Positions 21,121-30,539 are shown, numbered from the stretch's first letter. The stretch is DNA of 64,000 bases from Caldimonas tepidiphila (GCF_003569765.1 NZ_QXMG01000021.1:23581-87580), one strand, 5' to 3'. The notes: generated from the sequence alone by a model not told the origin. Program-made: numbers and translations.

Positions 21121-22842
21121 GTGAAGCCTCCCCTCCTGCCCCCGCCCCGATCGCTGAGCCGCACGCTGCCGCTGGTGGCGCTGCTGTTCACGGTCGTGCC
21201 GCTGCTGATCGCCGGCGTGCTGACGCTCACCGGCGTCGCGCAGCGCCTGCGCGTGGAGCAGGAGCGGCGGCTGAGCCACACCGCGACGCTGCTCGCCGAG
21301 CGCGTCGAGCACGCCCTGGCCGGCACCGAGCGGCTCGCCCGCCTGGTCGCGGGCGACGCGACCACGCGCGCCGCACTGCAGCCGGCGGCGTCCGGGACCG
21401 ACGCCGCGCCCGTTCTCGCCGACGAGCTGCGCCGCATCGAGCGCGCCCGACCCGAGGTCGACCGCATCGAGGTGCTCGACCCCGCCGGGCGGCCGCTGGT
21501 CCGGACCACGGCGGCCGCACGCTTCGTGCGCCTGTCGCCCGAGACCGGGCCGCACTGGCGGCCGCGGCTCGCCGCCCCGGGACTGGACCGCTTCGAGCCG
21601 GTGCTCGAGGAAGGCCGCACGATCGGCTGGGTGCGGCTCGGCATGGCGCCGCGCGCGCTCGGCGAGCTGCTCACGCTGAACCGGGATGCCGAAGGCACGC
21701 GCATCCGCGCGCTGCTGCTGCCGCGCGCCGGCACGGCCGAGGCGATGCCGATCGCCGCCAGCGAGGGCCTCGGCGCCGAGGACCTCGCGGCGCTGGCGCG
21801 CCCGGCCGAGGCGGTGCTGAGCGCGCGCGCGCCGGTCGAGGCCACCGGCTGGACGGTGGTGGTCAGCGAGCCGCCCGACGCCTACCGGGCGCTGGTGCGC
21901 CAGGAGGCGCTGCGCTTCGGCCTGATCGGGCTGGTGGTGTCGGTCTGCAGCGCCTGGCTGGCCTGGGGCTTCGCGCGCGGGCTCGCGCAGGAGATCCGCG
22001 AGGTGGCGCGCTCGGCGCGCGCGATCCTGCGCGGCCACTACCTGAACGCCCACGTCGAGTCGCGCCGCGACGACGAGCTGGGCCTGCTGGCGCGCTCCTT
22101 CAACCACATGAGCATGGAGCTCGAGAAGCGCGAGCGCGAGCGCGACGTGTTCGGCCGGCTCGTGTCGCCCGAGGTGCGCGACCAACTGATGCACGGCGAG
22201 CTGATGCTCGGCGGCCACGAGGTCGAGGTCACGGTGCTGCTGTGCGACATCCGCGGCTTCACCGCGCTGTGCGAGAGCCTCGCGCCGCGCGACATCGTGC
22301 TGATGCTCAACGAGTACTTCACGCGCATGACCGAGGCGGTGCGGCGCCACGAGGGCTACATCAACAACTTCATCGGCGACGCGATGGTGGTGGTGTTCGG
22401 CGCGCCGCGCCCCGACCCGCATCGCGTCGAGCGCGCGCTCTACGCGGCGGTGGCGATGCAGCAGGCGCTCGACGAGTTCAATGCCGAGCGCGCCGCCTAC
22501 GGCGCGCCTCTGCTTCGCATCGGCATCGGCCTGGCCAGCGGCACCGCGCTCGCGGGCCAGATCGGCTCGCCCGAGCGCTGCATCTACACCGTGATCGGCG
22601 ACACCGTGAACATCGCCGCGCGCCTCGAGGGCCTCGACAAGGAACATCCCGGCATGGCCGCGCTCGTCAACGCCGAGACCCACGACCTGCTGCCCCTGGC
22701 GCTGCGCCGCCACCTGGTGGCGCTGGGCGAGCAGCAGTTGCGCGGCCGCGACCAGACGGTGGCGGTCTACGCGCTGCCACGCGACGCGGCGCTGCCGCCG
22801 CCCCCGCCCGAGCTGATGCGCCCCGAGGAAGTGATCGACTGA
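21121..22842 (+). CDS. Membrane class III adenylate/guanylate cyclase
   Basis: About 573 residues from the GTG at 21121. Layout: N-terminal membrane helix (residues ~15-38), extracytoplasmic sensor region, second helix near 275, HAMP-like linker (EIREVARSARAILRG), then the cyclase domain. Metal-binding Asp are in LLCDIRGFT and FIGDAMVVVFG, and the transition-state Asn/Arg in GDTVNIAARLEG. Makes cAMP or cGMP in response to an unknown signal. The start is uncertain: an in-frame GTG at 21049 exists and neither has a good ribosome site. The stop shares one base with the next ATG. Confidence 0.9.
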   Translation: MKPPLLPPPRSLSRTLPLVALLFTVVPLLIAGVLTLTGVAQRLRVEQERRLSHTATLLAERVEHALAGTERLARLVAGDATTRAALQPAASGTDAAPVLADELRRIERARPEVDRIEVLDPAGRPLVRTTAAARFVRLSPETGPHWRPRLAAPGLDRFEPVLEEGRTIGWVRLGMAPRALGELLTLNRDAEGTRIRALLLPRAGTAEAMPIAASEGLGAEDLAALARPAEAVLSARAPVEATGWTVVVSEPPDAYRALVRQEALRFGLIGLVVSVCSAWLAWGFARGLAQEIREVARSARAILRGHYLNAHVESRRDDELGLLARSFNHMSMELEKRERERDVFGRLVSPEVRDQLMHGELMLGGHEVEVTVLLCDIRGFTALCESLAPRDIVLMLNEYFTRMTEAVRRHEGYINNFIGDAMVVVFGAPRPDPHRVERALYAAVAMQQALDEFNAERAAYGAPLLRIGIGLASGTALAGQIGSPERCIYTVIGDTVNIAARLEGLDKEHPGMAALVNAETHDLLPLALRRHLVALGEQQLRGRDQTVAVYALPRDAALPPPPPELMRPEEVID

Positions 22843-23747
22843 TGCCCACCCTGCCCGCCCCGCTGCTGATCGCGCTGTCCACGCTGCTGTTTGCGACGAT
22901 GGGCGTGTGCGTCAAGCTCGCCTCCGTGCACTACGGCACCGGGGAGATCGTGTTCTACCGCGGCCTGACCGGCGCGCTGATGATCGCGCTGGTCGCGCGC
23001 CGCCGCGGCGGCAGCCTGCGCACGCCGGTGCCCGGCATGCACCTGTGGCGCAGCATCGCCGGCGTCACCGCGCTGTGCCTGTGGTTCTACTCGATCGGCG
23101 GGCTGCCGCTGGCGACCGCGGTGACGCTGAACTATATGTCCTCGGTGTGGATGGCGCTGTTCCTGATCGGCGGCGCGATCGCGATGGGCCGCAGCCGCGT
23201 CGACGGCCGGCTCTTCGCCGCGGTGCTCACCGGCTTCGCCGGCGTGGTGCTGATCCTGCGGCCCACCGTCGAGCAGGAGCAGCTCTGGCACGGCGTGATG
23301 GGGCTGCTGTCGGGGATGATCTCGGCCGTCGCCTACCTGCAGATCGCCGCGCTCGGCCGCGTCGGCGAACCCGAGTACCGCACCGTCTTCTACTTCTCGC
23401 TCGGCGGCATGGCGGCCGGCGCGGGCCTGATGGCGATCAACGGCATGCAGCCGCACACCGTCGGCGGCGCGCTGCTGCTGCTCGCGGTCGGGCTGCTCGC
23501 GACGACGGCGCAGCTGCTGATGACGCGCGCCTACGCGACGGGCACGCCCCTGGTCAACGCGAGCCTGCAGTACCTCGGCATCGTGTTCTCCTTCGTCTAC
23601 GGCATGCTGCTGTTCGACGACCCCGTGACCTGGATGGCGCTGGCCGGCATGGCCCTGATCGTCGGCGCGGGGCTGGCCGCCACGCTGCTGCGCAGCCGCG
23701 CACAATTGCCGGTGCACAACCCCGCCACCCCGTCCACGGAGTCCTGA
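22842..23747 (+). CDS. DMT-superfamily (EamA) transporter
   Basis: 301 residues with about ten hydrophobic helices and two EamA repeats; the first begins ALSTLLFATMGVCVKLAS and the second around GVMGLLSGMISAVAYL. Such proteins export metabolites or amino acids; the substrate is not predictable. The start codon is coupled to the cyclase stop (TGATG) and a sulfurtransferase gene begins 2 bases after its own stop, so the three are likely one transcript. Confidence 0.88.
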   Translation: MPTLPAPLLIALSTLLFATMGVCVKLASVHYGTGEIVFYRGLTGALMIALVARRRGGSLRTPVPGMHLWRSIAGVTALCLWFYSIGGLPLATAVTLNYMSSVWMALFLIGGAIAMGRSRVDGRLFAAVLTGFAGVVLILRPTVEQEQLWHGVMGLLSGMISAVAYLQIAALGRVGEPEYRTVFYFSLGGMAAGAGLMAINGMQPHTVGGALLLLAVGLLATTAQLLMTRAYATGTPLVNASLQYLGIVFSFVYGMLLFDDPVTWMALAGMALIVGAGLAATLLRSRAQLPVHNPATPSTES

Positions 23748-23749
23748 CG

Positions 23750-24595
23750 ATGAATCCGCTGATTTCCGCCGACGCGCTGCGCGCGCGGCTCGCCGGCTCG
23801 CAGCCCCCGGTCGTGCTCGACGCCGGCTTCGACCTCGCCGATGCGCAGGCCGGCCGGCGCGACTTCGAGGCCGCGCACCTGCCCGGCGCCCAGCACGCCG
23901 ACCTCGACGCCGACCTGTGCGGCGCGAAGACCGGCCGCAACGGCCGCCACCCGCTGCCCGACCGCGAGGCCTTCGCGACCACCGTGGGCCGCTGGGGCGT
24001 CACGCCCGCGACGCCCGTCGTCGTCCACGACCGCCAGGGCGGCGCCTTCGCCGCGCGGCTGTGGTGGATGCTGCGCTGGATCGGCCATGCCGACGTGCAC
24101 CTGCTCGACGGCGGCTTCGCCGCCTGGCTGGCCGCGGGGGGCGCGACGGAGGCCGGCGCGGTGGCACCGCGCGGCGGCTCGCGCTACCCGCTTGGCGCGC
24201 CGCTGGTCGCCACGGTGCCCGCCGACACGCTGCTCGCCCGGCTGGACGACGCGACGCTGCGGCTCGTCGACGCCCGCGCGCCCGAGCGCTTCCGCGGCGA
24301 CGTCGAGCCGCTCGACCCGGTCGCCGGGCACATCCCTGGCGCGGTGAACCGCTTCTTCAAGGACAACCTCGACGCGGACGGGCGCTTCAAGCCGGCCTCG
24401 CGCCTGCGCGCGGAGTTCGCCGCGCTGCTCGGCGCCCACGCACCCGACACGGTGGTCCACCAGTGCGGCTCGGGCGTGACCGCCTGCCACAACCTGCTGG
24501 CCATGGAGATCGCCGGGCTGCCCGGCTCGGCCCTCTATCCGGGCTCGTGGAGCGAGTGGTGCGCCGACCCCGCCCGCCCGGTCGCGCGCGGCTGA
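23750..24595 (+). CDS. Two-domain rhodanese-like sulfurtransferase
   Basis: 281 residues, two rhodanese domains. The second carries the active loop QCGSGVTACHN with the catalytic Cys of 3-mercaptopyruvate sulfurtransferases (SseA type). The first domain is inactive-like with VVVHDRQGGAFAARLWW. Transfers sulfur from mercaptopyruvate or thiosulfate to an acceptor. Last gene of the cyclase-transporter-sulfurtransferase run. Confidence 0.92.
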   Translation: MNPLISADALRARLAGSQPPVVLDAGFDLADAQAGRRDFEAAHLPGAQHADLDADLCGAKTGRNGRHPLPDREAFATTVGRWGVTPATPVVVHDRQGGAFAARLWWMLRWIGHADVHLLDGGFAAWLAAGGATEAGAVAPRGGSRYPLGAPLVATVPADTLLARLDDATLRLVDARAPERFRGDVEPLDPVAGHIPGAVNRFFKDNLDADGRFKPASRLRAEFAALLGAHAPDTVVHQCGSGVTACHNLLAMEIAGLPGSALYPGSWSEWCADPARPVARG

Positions 24596-24600
24596 ATCCC

Positions 24601-24614
24601 TTGACGGACGTCAA
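24601..24614. promoter_or_regulatory. FNR/ANR-like box upstream of universal stress gene
   Basis: TTGAC-GGAC-GTCAA is a perfect palindrome matching 8 of 10 defined bases of TTGATnnnnATCAA. It lies 64 bases before the usp start. A GAATAC element at 24643-24648 could be the -10, placing the box near -47. Confidence 0.5.
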
Positions 24615-24677
24615 CTCCTGCCCCGGGCGAACGGGGAAGATGGAATACTGCCAACAACAGCTTCCCAGGAGGCACAG

Positions 24678-25112
24678 ATGTACAAGCGCATCCTCGTCCC
24701 CACCGACGGCTCCGACATCTCCGCCAAGGCGACCGCCACCGCGGTGCAACTCGCCAAGACGCTAGGCGCCGAGCTGATCGCCCTCGGCGTGAAGGACCCC
24801 TACCCGTACAGCGCGATGGGCGAGACCTATCCGACGCTGCCGCAGGAATTCTTCGACCGGCAGGAGCGCATCGCCAGCCGCAACGTGTCGCGCGTCAAGG
24901 AGGCGGCCAGCGCCGCGGACGTGCCCTGCACCGGCCTGTCGGTCGAGTCGGCCAGCGTCTTCGACGCGATCATCGAGCAGGCGCGCACGCTCGAGTGCGA
25001 CCTGATCGTGATGGCCTCCCACGGTCGCCGCGGCGTGCAGGCGCTGCTGCTCGGCAGCGAGACGCAGAAGGTGCTGACGCACAGCACCATTCCCGTGCTC
25101 GTGGTGCGCTGA
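24678..25112 (+). CDS. Universal stress protein, UspA family
   Basis: 144 residues. Starts YKRILVPTDGSDISAKA and ends with the nucleotide-binding segment ASHGRRGVQALLLGSETQKVL, close to the G-2x-G-9x-GS signature with Ala for the first Gly, so ATP binding is likely. Strong ribosome site AGGAGG before ATG. The FNR-like box upstream suggests induction under low oxygen, as known for several UspA paralogues in other proteobacteria. Confidence 0.93.
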   Translation: MYKRILVPTDGSDISAKATATAVQLAKTLGAELIALGVKDPYPYSAMGETYPTLPQEFFDRQERIASRNVSRVKEAASAADVPCTGLSVESASVFDAIIEQARTLECDLIVMASHGRRGVQALLLGSETQKVLTHSTIPVLVVR

Positions 25113-25138
25113 AGCCTCCGCCGCCCGCCACGACGCAG

Positions 25139-25158
25139 GCCGCGCCCGGGCGCGGCCT
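25139..25158. terminator. Perfect 20-bp palindrome between usp and ZIP gene
   Basis: GGCCGCGCCCGGGCGCGGCC lies 26 bases after the usp stop and 23 before the ZIP stop. TTCCT follows on the plus strand. Probably a terminator serving the convergent genes. Confidence 0.65.
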
Positions 25159-25181
25159 TCCTGCATCCGCGGGTCCCGCGC

Positions 25182-25964
25182 TCAGTGCCCGTGGAACTGC
25201 CCCACCAGCAGCGCGATGAAGCCCAGGCCGGCACCCAGCCACAGCAGCTGCGCCAGCGTCTCGCGCCAGGCGAGGCGGCGCTGCAGTTGCGGGATCAGGT
25301 CGGCCACTGCGACGTAGACGAAGCTCGACGCGGCGACGACGAGCAGGTAGGGGAAGTATTCCTCCCAGGCGCCGACGACGAAGTAGCCCGCCACGCCGCC
25401 CGCCACCGCCGCCATTCCCGACAGCGCGTTGTAGACGAGCGCCTTGCGGCGCGTGAAGCCGGCGTTGAGCAGCACGATGTAGTCGCCCACCTCCTGCGGG
25501 ATCTCGTGCGCGATCACCGCGAACGCGGTCACGACGCCGAGCTGCGTGTCGGCGAGGAAGGCCGCGGCGATGATTACGCCGTCGCAGAAGTTGTGGATGC
25601 TGTCGCCCACCAGCACGCTCCAGCCGCCGCGCCCGGCCTGCTCGGCGTCGAAGCCGTGATGATGGTGGTGGTGCGGGTGGTCGCCCTCGTGATGGTGGCC
25701 GTGCCGGTAGAGCTCGGCCTTCTCGAGCAGGAAGAAGAACAGCAGGCCGGCCAGGAGCGTGAGGAACAGCTCGTGCGCGCCGGCCGAGCTCTCGAAGGCC
25801 TCGGGCAGCACGTGCAGCAGCGCCGTGCCGAGCAGCACGCCGGTCGACAGGCTCACGAGATGGCGCACCAGGCGGCCGAGCACGGCCACCGTCAACGCCG
25901 CGGCGATCGTCACCGACAGCAGGCCGCCCAGCAGGGTGGCCAGCACGATGTAGGTCAGGGTCAT
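25182..25964 (-). CDS. ZIP-family metal transporter
   Basis: 260 residues, eight hydrophobic segments. The His-rich cytoplasmic loop (HGHHHEGDHPHHHHHH) lies between helices 3 and 4. The ZIP metal site is visible as GDSIHNFCDGVIIA in helix 4 and AHEIPQEVGDY in helix 5. Imports or moves Zn2+ or another divalent metal. The ATG at 25964 lacks a clear ribosome site. A terminator for an upstream leftward RNA sits just before it. Confidence 0.92.
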   Translation of the reverse strand: MTLTYIVLATLLGGLLSVTIAAALTVAVLGRLVRHLVSLSTGVLLGTALLHVLPEAFESSAGAHELFLTLLAGLLFFFLLEKAELYRHGHHHEGDHPHHHHHHGFDAEQAGRGGWSVLVGDSIHNFCDGVIIAAAFLADTQLGVVTAFAVIAHEIPQEVGDYIVLLNAGFTRRKALVYNALSGMAAVAGGVAGYFVVGAWEEYFPYLLVVAASSFVYVAVADLIPQLQRRLAWRETLAQLLWLGAGLGFIALLVGQFHGH

Positions 25965-26341
25965 GCAGTGGGAGGGTCCAAAAAAAAGCCGCGCGAACCG
26001 CGCGGCCCGTCCCCGGGGGACAAGGCCTTCGGTCCACGCGACGCCGTGTTGCCGCTGCCACGCCGGGCGGCGCCGCAGCCCGTCCTGGGCGGCGGGCTCG
26101 CGGCGACTCGGGCGGCAGCCGGCATGGAAGGCGTGCGGCGCATCCGGGCACGCCGCAAACCTCGACGGGCGGGCCGCCTCACTGCCGACGGCCCGCAAGG
26201 CCTTCATCTTATCAATGGTTTCGGCACCGCTGCCCGCCGCCGTGGCGCCCGGGCAGCGGCGCTTGCGGCGTCCACGCCCGTGCGCAAGCCGGGGGCGGGC
26301 CTGTCACGCGGATGCCGCCGATTTGCCACGACAATTCCACA
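25965..26341. other. ZIP/ppx intergenic region, possible leftward leader or small RNA
   Basis: 377 bases without a supported gene. The frame of the ZIP gene stays open for a further 81 codons upstream, but the residues are Arg/Pro-rich and not ZIP-like. A leftward transcript would end at the terminator at 25980-26006, only 15 bases before the ZIP start. A TAAGAT element on the minus strand near 26210 could be its -10. Confidence 0.35.
25980..26006 (-). terminator. Intrinsic terminator pointing toward the ZIP gene
   Basis: On the minus strand an 8-bp perfect stem (GCCGCGCG/CGCGCGGC) with 3-nt loop is followed by eight T. It sits upstream, not downstream, of the only leftward gene here, so it would stop a leader transcript or an unannotated RNA. 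Confidence 0.8.
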
Positions 26342-27925
26342 ATGACGCAAGACACTCCCGGCCGCCTCGCGCGTGCCCCGCAGCAGCAGCCGCAACCGGC
26401 CCCGGACGGCAGCGCCGAGGCCGGCCTGCCGCTGGCGGCGATCGACATCGGCTCCAACAGCTTCCGTCTCGAGATCGCGCAGGTCGAGCGCGGCCGCTAC
26501 CGCCGCAGCGACTACCTGAAGGAGACCGTGCGCCTCGGCGGCGGGCTCGACGCCGAGGGCCGGCTCACCGAGGACGCGATGCAGCGCGGGCTGGCCTGCC
26601 TGGCGGGCTTTGCCGAGCGGCTGCGCGGCTTCGCGCCCGGCCGGGTGCGGGCGGTGGCCACGCAGACGCTGCGCGAGGCGCGCAACCGCGACGAGTTCCT
26701 GGACCGCGGCGCGGTCGCGCTCGGCCACCCGATCGAGGTGATCTCGGGCCGCGAGGAGGCCCGGCTGATCTACAAGGGCGTCTCGCGGCTGGCGCCCGCC
26801 GCGAGCGGGCGGCGCCTCGTGATCGACATCGGCGGGCGCTCGACCGAGATGATCCTCGGCGAGGGCGCCACGCCGCTGGTGGCCGAGTCCTTCCAGATCG
26901 GCAGCGTCAGCCTGTCGATGCGCTTCTTCCCCGGGGGCCGCTTCACGGAGGAAGCCTTCCGCGCGGCGCAGGTTGCCGCCGGCGCCGAGCTCGAGGAGGC
27001 GCTGGAGGCCTTCGCGCCCGGCCTCTGGAGCGAGGCGCTCGGCTCCTCGGGCACCGCCGGCGCGGTGTCGCAGCTGCTGCTCGCGCACGAGATCACCGAC
27101 GGCTCGATCACGCCCGAGGGCCTCGCCTGGTGCATCGAGCAGTGCCTGAAGGCGGGCAGCGCCGAGCGGCTGCAGCTCAGCGGGCTCAAGGAGGAGCGCC
27201 GCGCGGTGCTCGGCGGCGGGCTGGCCATCCTCGGCGCGCTGAGCACGCAGTTCGGCATCGACGCGCTGCGCCCGGCCAAGGGCGCGCTGCGCCAGGGCGT
27301 GATCTTCGATCTCGACGAGCGGCTGTCGGCCGCGCGGCACGACGGCGACGACGCGCACGACGTGCGCGACGAGTCGGTGCAGCTGCTGCAGGAGCGCTTC
27401 CGGGTCGACGTCGCGCAGGCCCGGCGCGTGCAGGCGGCAGCACTTGCGCTGCACCGGGCGCTCGACCCGAAGGCCGACGAGGAGACGCGGCGCGAACTCG
27501 GCTGGGCCGCCGCGCTGCACGAGCTCGGCATGACGGTCTCGCACCACGACCACCACCGCCACAGCGCCTACCTGCTCGCGCACGTCGACGCGGCGGGCTT
27601 CTCGCAGTCGCAGCAGCGGCGCCTGGGCACGCTGGTGCTCGGCCAGCGCGGCGGCCTGCGCAAGATCGAGGAGGCGCTCGCCGACCCCGGCTTCGCGCGG
27701 CAGGTGCTGGCGCTGCGGCTCGCAGTGCTGCTGTGCCATGCCCGCAGCGCGCCGGACCTCGACGCGCTCGTCCTGCGCCGCTCCGGCACCACCGCGACGC
27801 TGACGATGCAGGCCGACTGGGCGCAGCAGCACCCGCGCAGCGTCTACCTGCTGCAGGAGGAGAAGGCGCTGTGGGAGCGCAGCGGCGCGCTGCGGCTGGT
27901 GCTCAGGACGGCGCGCAGGGACTGA
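26342..27925 (+). CDS. ppx: Exopolyphosphatase / pppGpp phosphohydrolase (Ppx/GppA)
   Basis: 527 residues. Removes phosphate from polyphosphate ends. The actin-like fold motifs are present: AIDIGSNSFRLEI (phosphate 1), VIDIGGRSTEMILG (second loop), and GSSGTAGAV-like SSGTAGAVSQLL. The C-terminal HD-like domain includes HELGMTVSHHDHHRHSAYLL. A Pro/Gln-rich 35-residue N-terminus precedes the core. Convergent with sixA-ppk, forming a polyphosphate locus. Confidence 0.95.
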   Translation: MTQDTPGRLARAPQQQPQPAPDGSAEAGLPLAAIDIGSNSFRLEIAQVERGRYRRSDYLKETVRLGGGLDAEGRLTEDAMQRGLACLAGFAERLRGFAPGRVRAVATQTLREARNRDEFLDRGAVALGHPIEVISGREEARLIYKGVSRLAPAASGRRLVIDIGGRSTEMILGEGATPLVAESFQIGSVSLSMRFFPGGRFTEEAFRAAQVAAGAELEEALEAFAPGLWSEALGSSGTAGAVSQLLLAHEITDGSITPEGLAWCIEQCLKAGSAERLQLSGLKEERRAVLGGGLAILGALSTQFGIDALRPAKGALRQGVIFDLDERLSAARHDGDDAHDVRDESVQLLQERFRVDVAQARRVQAAALALHRALDPKADEETRRELGWAAALHELGMTVSHHDHHRHSAYLLAHVDAAGFSQSQQRRLGTLVLGQRGGLRKIEEALADPGFARQVLALRLAVLLCHARSAPDLDALVLRRSGTTATLTMQADWAQQHPRSVYLLQEEKALWERSGALRLVLRTARRD

Positions 27926-27946
27926 AGGCCCGCGCCCCGGCGGTGC

Positions 27947-28423
27947 TCAGAACAGCTCGAGCGAGTGCACCGCCATCAGCAGCACCTGGGGCTGGCCCTC
28001 GCGCAGCCGGCGGCGCAGCCACCACACCGAGGCCTTGCGCACCGACCAGGGCTGCTCGGTGCCGGTGAGCAGCCGGGCCGCCACGCGGCCGAGCGTCGGC
28101 TGGTGGCCGACGACGAGCACGGCGCCGGGCGCGCTGGGCCAGCGTGCCGCCTTCAGCAACGCCTCCACCGATGCGCCGGGCGCGATCGTGTCCACGGTCT
28201 CGAAGGGGCGCTCGAGCGCCTGCGCGGTCTGCTGGGTGCGCCGCGCGGGGCTCGCGATCACGCGCGCCGAGCGGGGCAGGCGCTGGTTCAGCCAGTCGGC
28301 CATGCGCGCGGCCTGGCGCTCGCCCTTGGCGGTGAGCGTGCGCGCGAGGTCCGCGTCCGGGCCGTGCGGCTCGTCGGGCGACAGCATCTGCGCCTCGGCG
28401 TGGCGCCACAGAATCAGGTCCAT
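27947..28423 (-). CDS. sixA: Phosphohistidine phosphatase SixA
   Basis: 158 residues. Histidine-phosphatase fold: catalytic RHAEA at residues 7-11 and the second His in VVGHQPTLG. SixA dephosphorylates phosphohistidine on signalling proteins (ArcB or NPr in E. coli). It begins 13 bases after the ppk stop, so co-transcription with ppk is likely. Confidence 0.92.
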   Translation of the reverse strand: MDLILWRHAEAQMLSPDEPHGPDADLARTLTAKGERQAARMADWLNQRLPRSARVIASPARRTQQTAQALERPFETVDTIAPGASVEALLKAARWPSAPGAVLVVGHQPTLGRVAARLLTGTEQPWSVRKASVWWLRRRLREGQPQVLLMAVHSLELF

Positions 28424-28436
28424 GCGGCCTCCGGGA

Positions 28437-30539
28437 TCAGGGTGCGGCGGTGTTGTAGCGCTCGATCAGCGCCTGCTGCGCGCTCGGGCCGTCGGCGCCG
28501 ATGCGATCGTAGCCGCCGTCGCTGCGCTGCTGCCAGGCGTCGCGCGCATCGTGCAGGTAGGGCACGAGGCACTCGTCGATGACGCGCTGGCGCAGCTTGG
28601 CGTCGCGCACCGGCCAGGCCACCTCGATGCGGCGGAACATGTTGCGGCTCATCCAGTCGGCGCTCGACAGGTACAGCGCCTCGTCCTCCTCGCCCTCGCC
28701 GCAGCGGAAGTACAGCACCCGCGTGTGCTCGAGGAAGCGGCCGACCACCGAGCGCACGCGGATGTTGTCGGTCGCGTCCGGCACGCCCGGCGGCAGCACG
28801 CAGGCGCCGCGCACGATCAGGTCGATGCGCGCGCCGGCTTGGCTCGCGGCGAGCAGCGCCTCGATCAGCGCCGCGTCGGTGAGCGCGTTGACCTTGACGA
28901 CGATGCGCGCGGTGCGGCCCGCGCGTGCCGCGTCGGCGACCTGATGGATGTGGCGCAGCATCTGGCGGTGCAGCGTGAACGGCGCCATCAGCAGGTGGCG
29001 CGGCGTGCGCACCCGGTTGAGGCTGGCGAGCTGCTGGAACACCGCGTCGGCGTCCGCGGTGAGCTCGGGGTCGGCGGTCAGGTAGCCGACATCGGTGTAG
29101 AGCCGCGCGGTCTTGGCGTTGTAGTTGCCGGTGGACAGGTGCGCGTAGCGGCGCAGCCGGCCCTCCTCGCGGCGCGTGACGAGCAGCAGCTTGGCGTGGG
29201 TCTTGAGGCCGACGATGCCGTAGACCACCTGCGCGCCGACCTTCTCGAGCTGCTCGGCCCAGTTGATGTTGGCCTCCTCGTCGAAGCGCGCCTTGAGCTC
29301 GACCACCACCATCACCTCCTTGCCGCGGCGCGCCGCCTCGATCAGCAGCTCCATCAGCACCGACTCGGTGCCGGCGCGGTAGATGGTCTGCTTGATCGCG
29401 AGCACGTCCGGGTCGAGCACCGCCTCGCGCAGCATCTGCACCACCGGCTCGAAGGATTCGAAGGGATGGTGCATCAGCACGTCGCCCTGCTTGAGCCGGC
29501 TGAAGATCGGCAGCGTGCGCGGCAGCGCCGCGGGCCACGCGGGCTCGAAGCGGGGAAAGCGCAGCGCCGGCGCGTCGGCCTGGTCGATCAGCGCGTTCAG
29601 GCGCACCAGGTTCACCGGGCCGTGCACCGCGTAGAGCGCCGCCGCCGGCAGGCAGAACTGCGCCAGCAGGAAGGACGACAGCTCCGGCGGGCAGCTCGAC
29701 ACCACCTCGAGCCGGATCGCCTGGCCGAAGTGGCGCGTCGTCAGGCTCGAGCGCAGCGCCTGGCGCAGGTTCAGCACCTCCTCCTCGTCCACCGCGAGGT
29801 CGGAGTCGCGCGTGACGCGGAACTGCGAGAAGGCCTCCACCGTGCGGCCGGGGAAGAGCTCGTGCAGGTGCGCGCGGATCACGCTGGACAGCAGCACGAA
29901 GACCTGCTGGCCGCCGCTGACCTCCTCGGGCAGCCGGATCACGCGCGGCAGCACGCGCGGCACCTTGACGATCGCGATCGAGTTCTCGCGCCCGAACGCG
30001 TCGCGCCCGTTGAGCTTGACGATGAAGTTCAGCGACTTGTTGGCCACCAGCGGGAAGGGATGCGCCGGGTCGAGCCCGACGGGCACCAGCAGCGGCCGCA
30101 CCTGGCGCTGGAAGAACTGGTCCACCCACTGCCGCTGCGCCGCGTCGCGCTCGGCGTGGTTGCGGATCACGATGCCCTCGCCCTCGAGCGCCGGCATCAG
30201 CACCTCGTTGAAGAGCGCGTACTGCCGGTCGACCAGCTCGTGCGCGGCCGCCGCGACCTCCTGCAGGTCCACGTCCGACACCTCGCCGCCGGGCCGCCGC
30301 GAGGCCTCGATGTAGTCGCCGAAGCGCACCTCGAAGAACTCGTCGAGGTTGGACGACACGATGCAGATGTAGCGCAGCCGCTCGAGCAGCGGCACGTCCT
30401 CGCGCTCGGCCTGGGCCAGCACGCGGCGGTTGAACTCGAGGATCGCGCACTCGCGGTTGAAGAGCTTTAGCGACTGGGCGACGGGGGGGACGACGGAAGG
30501 CACGAAGGCCGCGGGCTTCTCAGCAGGAGACAGGGTCAT
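28437..30539 (-). CDS. ppk: Polyphosphate kinase
   Basis: 700 residues, typical PPK1 length. Reversibly transfers the ATP gamma-phosphate to polyphosphate. The N-terminal domain has the FNRECAILEFNRRVL start; the catalytic domain has HAKLLLVTRREEGRLRRYAHLSTGNYN, including the autophosphorylated His, and YLSSADWMSRNM near the C-terminus. ATG at 30539. A Pho-box-like sequence lies 25 bases upstream. Confidence 0.97.
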   Translation of the reverse strand: MTLSPAEKPAAFVPSVVPPVAQSLKLFNRECAILEFNRRVLAQAEREDVPLLERLRYICIVSSNLDEFFEVRFGDYIEASRRPGGEVSDVDLQEVAAAAHELVDRQYALFNEVLMPALEGEGIVIRNHAERDAAQRQWVDQFFQRQVRPLLVPVGLDPAHPFPLVANKSLNFIVKLNGRDAFGRENSIAIVKVPRVLPRVIRLPEEVSGGQQVFVLLSSVIRAHLHELFPGRTVEAFSQFRVTRDSDLAVDEEEVLNLRQALRSSLTTRHFGQAIRLEVVSSCPPELSSFLLAQFCLPAAALYAVHGPVNLVRLNALIDQADAPALRFPRFEPAWPAALPRTLPIFSRLKQGDVLMHHPFESFEPVVQMLREAVLDPDVLAIKQTIYRAGTESVLMELLIEAARRGKEVMVVVELKARFDEEANINWAEQLEKVGAQVVYGIVGLKTHAKLLLVTRREEGRLRRYAHLSTGNYNAKTARLYTDVGYLTADPELTADADAVFQQLASLNRVRTPRHLLMAPFTLHRQMLRHIHQVADAARAGRTARIVVKVNALTDAALIEALLAASQAGARIDLIVRGACVLPPGVPDATDNIRVRSVVGRFLEHTRVLYFRCGEGEEDEALYLSSADWMSRNMFRRIEVAWPVRDAKLRQRVIDECLVPYLHDARDAWQQRSDGGYDRIGADGPSAQQALIERYNTAAP

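Noticed and set aside
25980..26340. 6S, 4.5S, tmRNA or RNase P RNA
   Set aside because: None of the conserved sequences of these RNAs is present; only a generic leader/sRNA is proposed.
28035..30470. Long plus-strand frame opposite ppk
   Set aside because: Antisense shadow of ppk; no motif.
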